From: Macrosoma leucophasiata
Lineage: Eukaryota > Arthropoda > Insecta > Lepidoptera > Hedylidae
Direction of reading: 5' to 3'
Length of the DNA: 64,000 bases
Assembly: GCA_036365455.1 (NCBI GenBank)
Contig: JAWQUS010000010.1
Span: 23,856,501 to 23,920,500, forward strand
Position 1 is the stretch's first letter. Each line of letters starts with the position of its first letter. Made by a program: the position numbers and the translations under genes. The notes beneath the pieces are model-generated. The model was not told where the DNA came from and did not search any database. It saw nothing but the letters and a program-made list of their open reading frames with translations. Of the stretch, positions 61,786 through 64,000 are shown piece by piece.

Positions 61786-62018
61786 TACTGGTGGTAGAGC
61801 TCCAGTGACGGAGCTCGCGGGAGAAGGCACCACCGCATTACCTAATATACTTGCCGCTAAATGGTAAAGTTCAGCACTATCGCGTTCCGGTCAGGTGGTA
61901 ATGTACGGCCCTGTAATTACCGGCACAGAGGCGTAACACCTTAGACCTCAGGAGTGGCAACGCATCTGCACGAGGTCAAAACCTCTGGTCATTGTGTCGG
62001 TGTCTATAGGCTGAGACA
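61786..62018 (+). repeat. SINE-A, 3' truncated
   Basis: tactggtggtagagctccag to gtgtctataggctgaga. It carries 'gcacgaggtcaaaacctctg', the same rearrangement as 60890-61190. Confidence 0.85.
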
Positions 62019-62688
62019 TCAGTGATAACGTTGTAAAATCCTTTTCTATTCAACAAACTCGCCACATGTTACATGAACCGAGCTTGTTAACATCTCCAGG
62101 CACATTACCAAACTCCGATGTACTGGGAAACTTTCATTCGCAATTTAAATAAAAGTAGGAATTATCCAATTATTATCTTTCATTTGTTAAATTGGCCGAT
62201 CAAAGTTGAAATGAACATTAAAATTGAAATGTTGTTCAGTTAACTTGGATGCTGCAGTTTGCAGTTACGCAGTATTATTTTGGTAAAAGTGTTTTGTGTT
62301 CAGGTAATAAAATGTTAATTTGCATCAAATTTGAAATAATAGTTAACTTCCCTGCATTTTTGGTTTTAACTAAAGAGAACTCGTTCAGAACTCATTATGA
62401 AGCAGGAAACAAAATCTGCAGGTCACGCTGTAGAATATCTCAACAATATCCGTTCGTATTCTACCACGTCACTAATATAATAACACAGTGTACCGGCTGT
62501 GGACTGAGCAAATATAGATTGGAGGCTTGTAAACGTGAAACAAGACCTGGATGAGAAATAAGTCAAGTGAATATTTATGCCTATTATACAGCTAGTTTTT
62601 GCAAATAATATACAAAAAAAAAAACATTCATATTTTTGTACGTATATTATAAATATAAGTTTTCACACATAAACGAATGTACCGATTT
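62019..62688. other. AT-rich sequence upstream of the first recognised pickpocket exon
   Basis: 62025-62135 contains a SINE-B scrap (caggcacattaccaaactcc, tactgggaaact). The minus strand was checked for a TM1 exon; none was convincing. Confidence 0.35.
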
Positions 62689-62895
62689 TTTTTTATTGAT
62701 GTGGCAAACAGGCATGCAGTTCTCATTGATGTTAAGTATTGACTGCAGCCTAAAGACACCCACACGAAGACTAGAGGTCAAAATACAGAAGCGTTACCAC
62801 TCCTGAGGCATAACTTGACTCTGTGCCGGAAATTACAGGGCCGTTCAATACCAACTGACCGGAACACGATAGTGCTGAACACTACCTACCTAGTG
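62689..62895 (-). repeat. SINE-A, truncated at the head
   Basis: tttttttattgatgtggcaa to gatagtgctgaacactacc. Confidence 0.8.
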
Positions 62896-62934
62896 GCCTG
62901 CCACCAGTAGTCAACAGAGGCAGTTAAATTATTA

Positions 62935-63095
62935 TTATACACCAATTTTAATCTTCTATATTATAAAAATAAGTCGGGTTTTCTTTCCTGACGCTATAAC
63001 TCCAGAACGCATGAACCGATAGCCACGGTTTTGCATTCGTTGGAAAGGTCTCGCGCTCCGTGAGGTTTATAGCAAAGGAGATATATAGAAGGTTT
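62935..63095. repeat. Element fragment related to 41415-41673 class
   Basis: tctatattataaaaataagtc, ataactccagaacgcatgaa, ccgatagccacggt. Confidence 0.45.
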
Positions 63096-63101
63096 ATAGT
63101 A

Positions 63102-63404
63102 AACTGCCTCAGTAGCGTAGTGGTAGCAGGCCACTACTATTACGCTGGAGGTCCTGGGTTCGATTCCCGGGTCGGGGACTATCAGAGATAACGGTATAAA
63201 ATCCTTTATCTCTGCTTCTATTGGGATTTTTCCATTTTCTGGAAGTTTCCCAGTACCCCGGAGTTTGGTAATGTGCCCGGAGATGGCAACAGGTTCGCCA
63301 CCTGTTATATGGGCCAAAACGTAACCGTCGTGGGTGTTTGCATGTATGATTGAATGCATGCATTTACCTCTGCCTACCCCTTCGGGGATTACGTGAAGTT
63401 ACGT
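63102..63404 (+). repeat. SINE-B, full length (variant subgroup)
   Basis: aactgcctcagtagcgtagt to ttcggggattacgtgaagtt, followed by a (ttacg)n tail. Confidence 0.88.
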
Positions 63405-63727
63405 TACGTTACGTAAAATTACGTGCATCAAAGAAACAAAATTATATAACTTCTAACAAGTACTTTCAATTTCTAGACATTTTACCGTAGATCTAGGGTC
63501 TAATTGGATTTATTAGAGGCTTGAATAGAGAACACGAGATGATGGGCGTTGAAATATCAATTAACATTTCTACATTCGACGAGACGCCAACTGCGTGAAA
63601 CAGGTCGGGTTACTATTTGTACTTATACACACATTGTTGTACGATATTTTAGATAATACATAAGGGCCTGATCACATCTTCACGTCACGACGTCTACGTG
63701 TAGCGTTGCGGCCTCATAACGTCCATT

Positions 63728-63990
63728 TTTAGAGTTCCGTAGTAAACAAGGAATCCTTATAGATTCGCCATGTCCGTCTGTCTGTCTATGTGTCTGTCCG
63801 TCCGCGGTTTAGTGCCAAATTTATTGATACTAGAGACTTCAAATTGGACACAAGAATACATATTAATCACGCCGACAAAGTAGTAGAATAAAAACGTGAT
63901 AAAGAAACATTTTGGATATCTCCCCATCTCTTTTATATTTTTCGTTTTCTCTGTAGTGTAGGATAGGTATTTCAAAAATGTTAGGGGTGT
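63728..63990 (-). repeat. 'gaatccttatag' repeat with (gtct)n
   Basis: tagagttccgtagtaaacaa, ggaatccttatagattcgcc, (gtct)n. Confidence 0.55.
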
Positions 63991-64000
63991 GGTAATATCG

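Overview
The window looks like insect nuclear DNA, most probably from a moth or butterfly. It is AT-rich, has GT-AG introns of 0.4-11 kb, and is packed with tRNA-derived SINEs, RTE- and CR1-like LINE fragments and foldback elements. Termini of the form 'ctagctgtgcccgcgacttcgtc' are, from memory, common in lepidopteran genomes. The order is an inference from repeats and gene style. There is no bacterial gene organisation, CRISPR array or operon.

Two spliced genes were reconstructed by hand from splice sites and reading phase. The first (+ strand, 7527 to about 36.6 kb) is a class A (rhodopsin-like) peptide receptor. Seven confident exons carry TM2 to TM7 and the start of the tail, and every junction is in phase. 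A possible C-terminal exon lies at 36401-36571. The exon(s) for the N-terminus and TM1 were not found and probably lie upstream of base 1. The second (- strand, 61755 down to 43262) is a pickpocket-type DEG/ENaC sodium-channel subunit. Seven in-phase exons cover most of the cysteine-rich extracellular domain. The TM1 exon(s) (probably beyond 64000) and the TM2 exon (expected below 43262) were not found. The two genes converge tail to tail. Nothing in the sequence links them functionally, though both encode membrane proteins typical of sensory or neuronal cells.

Nearly everything else is repeats. I use private labels. SINE-A is about 290 bp, begins TTACTGGTGGTAGAGCTCC and ends in poly(A); it has more than 25 full or partial copies on both strands. 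SINE-B is about 315 bp with a tRNA-like head (CCTCGGTAGCCTAGTGGTAG) and ends CCCCTTCGGGGATTACAGGC. SINE-C begins GCATGGCCCAGCGGCTGGTG. SINE-D has the head GACCCAGTTGGTCCAGCGGT and the tail 'gggctgtgagtgtaagcgta'. SINE-E has the head GACTTCAGTAGCTCAATTGG. Around these lie LINE fragments, several MITE-like elements with terminal inverted repeats, a roughly 1.4 kb repeat present twice in opposite orientation (5995-7497 and 19088-20465), and a 9-bp-unit minisatellite.

Layout: 1-7500 repeats; 7.5-36.6 kb receptor exons in repeat-filled introns, with a local triplication of the TM7 exon at 26.8-27.3 kb; 36.7-43.2 kb intergenic repeats plus an intact 125-codon repeat-derived ORF; 43.3-61.8 kb pickpocket exons in repeat-filled introns; 61.8-64 kb repeats.
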